This document shows, one piece after another, positions 61,691 through 64,000 of a stretch of 64,000 nt of DNA (position 1 is its first letter; each line of letters opens with the position of its first letter). Source of the DNA: Muscardinus avellanarius (lineage: Eukaryota > Chordata > Mammalia > Rodentia > Gliridae). The stretch is taken from NCBI GenBank assembly GCA_963383645.1, contig OY726571.1, positions 22,184,785 through 22,248,784 of the forward strand. Direction: 5' to 3'. Position numbers and translations under genes: made by a program. Under the pieces are notes generated by a model. It did not search any database and was not told where the DNA came from. It saw only the letters and a list, made by a program, of their open reading frames with translations.

Positions 61691-64000
61691 TAATAACCAC
61701 AGAGACAGTGATCGGAACCTGCTGAGGGGTTAGGCGGGCGCCGGGGCCAGTGGCTGACATCGGAGCTTGCTGTGAGGCAAGGCCACTACTGAGGCCTCCG
61801 TGGCCGGGACTGGAACCTGCAGAGGGGTTAGACCGATGCTGGGGCCAGCGAGGCCGGCATTGGAGCCTGCCATGATGCAAGGCTTGTGCTAGGACCTCCG
61901 AGGTCGGGTCCGGAACTTGCTGAGGGGTTAGGCCAGTGCTGGGGTCAGCAGGGCCGGCATCGGAGCCTGCCGTGAGGCAAGGCCAGTGTTGGGGCCCCGA
62001 GGATGGGACCGGAGCCTGCTGAGGTGTTAGGCCGGTGCTGGGGCCAGCGAGGCTGGCATCAGAGCCTGCCATGAGGCAAGTCCGGTACTTGGGCCTCCGA
62101 GGCCAGGATAAGAGCCTGCCGAGGGGTTAGGCCGGTGCTGGGGCCGGTGAAGCCGGCATCGGAGCCTGCCTTGAGGCATGACCAGTGCTGGGGCCTCCGA
62201 GGCCGGGATCGGAGCCTGCCGAGGGCTTAGGCCGGTGCTGGGGCCAGTGAGGCCGGCATCGGAGCCTGCCTTGAGGCAAGGCCGGTACTGGGGCCTCCGA
62301 GACCAGGATAAGAGCCTGTCGAGCTGTTAGGCCGGTGCTGGGGCCAGCGAGGCCGGCATCAGAGCCTGCCGTGAGGCATTACCAGTGCTGGGGCCTCCGA
62401 GGCCGGGATTGGAGCCTGCTGAGGGGTTAGGCTGGTGCTGGGGCCAGCGAGGCCGGCATCGGAGCCTGCCTTGAGGCAAGGCCGGTACTGGGGCCACGAG
62501 GCCAGGATAAGAGCCTGCCGAGGGGTTAGGCCGGTGCTGGGGCCAGCGAGGCCAGCATCGGAGCCTGCCGTGAGGCAAGGCCGGTACTGGGGCCTCCGAG
62601 GCCAGGATAAGATCCTGCCGAGGGGTTAGGCCGGTGCTGGGGCCAGTGAGGCCGGCATTGGAGCCTGCCTTGAGGCATGACCAGTGCTGGGGCCTCCGAG
62701 GCCGGGATCGGAGCCTGCCGTGGGGTTAGGCCGGTGCTGGGGCCAATGAGGCCGGCATCGGAGCCTGCCGTGAGGCAAGGCCGGTACTGGGGCCTCCGAG
62801 GCCAGGATAAGAGCCTGCTGAGGGGTTAGGCCGGTGCTGGGGCCAGCGAGGCTGGCATTGGAGCCTGCCTTGAGGCAAGGCCAGTACTGGGGCCTCGAGG
62901 CCAGGATAAGAGCCTGCCGAGGGGTTAGGCCGGTGCTGGGGCCAGCGAGGCCGGCATCGGAGCCTGCCTTGAGGCAAGGCCAGTACTGGGGCCTCCGAGG
63001 CCAGGATAAGAGCCTGCCGAGGGCTTAGGCCGGTGCTGGGGCCAGCGAGGCCGGCATCGGAGCCTGCCTTGAGGCATGACCAGTGCTGGGGCCTCCGAGG
63101 CCGGGATCGGAGCCTGCAGAGGGGTTAGGCCGGTGCTGGGGCCAGTGAGGCCGGCATCGGAGCCTGACGTGAGGCAAGGCCAGTACTGGGGCCTCCGAGG
63201 CCGGGATTGGAGCCTGCCGAGGGGTTAGGCCGGTGCTGGGGCCAGCGAGGCCGGCATCAGAGCCTGCTGTGAGGCAAGGCCGGTACTGGGGCCTCCGAGG
63301 CCAGGACAAGAGCCTGCCGAGGGGTTAGGCCGGTGCTGGGGCCAGCGAGGCCGGCATCGGAGCCTGCCATGAGGCAAGGCCGGTACTGGGGCCTCCGAGG
63401 CCAGGATAAGAGCCTGCCGAGGGGTTAGGCCGGTGCTGGGGCCAGCGAGGCCGGCATCGGAGCCTGCCTTGAGGCATGACCAGTGCTGGGGCCTCCGAGG
63501 CCGGGATCGGAGCCTGCCGAGGGGTTAGGCCGGTGCTGGGGCCAGCGAGGCCGGCATGGGAGCCTGCCATGAGGCAAGGCCAGTGTTGGGGCCCCCGAGG
63601 ACGGGACCGGAGCCTGCTGAGGTGTTAGGCCGGTGCTGGGGCCAGCGAGGCTGGCATCAGAGCCTGCCATGAGGCAAGTCCGGTACTTGGGCCTCCGAGG
63701 CCAGGATAAGAGCCTGCCGAGGGGTTAGGCCGGTGCTGGGGCCAGTGAGGCCGGCATCGGAGCCTGCCTTGAGGCAAGGCCGGTACTGGGGCCTCCGAGA
63801 CCAGGATAAGAGCCTGTCGAGCTGTTAGGCCGGTGCTGGGGCCAGCGAGGCCGGCATCAGAGCCTGCCGTGAGGCATTACCAGTGCTGGGGCCTCCGAGG
63901 CCGGGATTGGAGCCTGCTGAGGGGTTAGGCTGGTGCTGGGGCCAGCGAGGCCGGCATCGGAGCCTGCCTTGAGGCAAGGCCGGTACTGGGGCCACGAGGC
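61691..64000 (+). repeat. GC-rich tandem array, ~100-bp unit, 23 units, runs off right edge
   Basis: TTAGGC (TTAGAC in one) anchors at 61730, 61828, 61928, 62027, 62127, 62227, 62327, 62427, 62526 and so on to 63925, nearly all 100 bp apart. Each unit is itself two related ~50-bp halves (...GGCCGGTGCTGGGGCCAGCGAG... and ...GGCCGGTACTGGGGCCTCCGAG..., each ending AGCCTGCC). The first three units are the most diverged, as expected for an array edge. Confidence 0.97.

Noticed and set aside
61521..63670. Long minus-strand frames rich in WPQHRPNPSAG repeats
   Set aside because: They are translations of the 100-bp tandem array. The unit is not a multiple of three, so the phase rotates and each frame ends at the conserved TTA (TAA on the minus strand). 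No start context or domain.
61691..64000. TTAGGC-like motif as telomeric repeat
   Set aside because: It occurs once per 100 bp, not in tandem as TTAGGG; it is just part of the satellite unit.
60321..64000. CRISPR-like array
   Set aside because: Units are contiguous repeats with no unique spacers, in a mammalian genome.

Overview
The window is gene-poor, repeat-saturated mammalian DNA, and I could support no host protein-coding gene, tRNA, rRNA, CRISPR array or bacterial-type feature. The dominant repeat is a roughly 200-bp SINE with a 7SL/B1-like left half and a shortened tRNA-derived ID right half (B1-dID type), accompanied by plain ID elements. From established knowledge, B1-dID SINEs belong to the squirrel-related rodent clade (squirrels, dormice, mountain beaver). 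I therefore infer a rodent of that clade, but not the species. LINE-1 is the second component, with young copies and very old L1M-type copies, plus MIR, L2, MaLR-type and other LTRs.

Layout. 1-3330: young L1 on the minus strand (ORF2 endonuclease and RT start, and ORF1), running off the left edge. 3.3-16.4 kb: many SINEs, microsatellites, an A/T-rich hairpin cluster, and an L1 with a twin-priming inversion inserted into a MIR (6.9-8.6 kb). 16.4-23.9 kb: an L1 nest. An internally deleted minus-strand L1 with a monomer-repeat 5'UTR is split by a 2.7-kb composite L1 derivative that carries L1 5'UTR, ORF1, an inverted old L1 piece and an L1 3' end, with a 13-bp target-site duplication (TSD). 24-35 kb: old L1M, MaLR, MIR and nested SINEs. 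35.4-41.7 kb: three related LTRs, an MLT1-like LTR, an unnamed duplicated 240-bp repeat, and an ancient L1 broken into pieces. 42-50 kb: SINEs, L1 3' ends, L2, and a 110-bp VNTR that captured a SINE fragment. 50.6-53 kb: a second copy of the composite L1 derivative on the minus strand, with its own 10-bp TSD. 53-60.2 kb: SINE clusters, MaLR remnants and L1 3' ends. 60.3-64 kb: two GC-rich tandem arrays (about 125-bp and about 100-bp units) separated by 0.5 kb of unassigned sequence; the second runs off the right edge.

Nothing here works as a pathway. The relationships are those of mobile elements inserting into one another, and many SINE/LINE insertions can be proven by visible TSDs. The observations that deserve follow-up are the composite L1 family, the two GC-rich satellites with higher-order structure, the SINE subfamily with a hairpin-forming 3' end, and two unnamed duplicated sequences. 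Boundaries were read by eye, so expect errors of about 5-20 bp where no TSD is cited.
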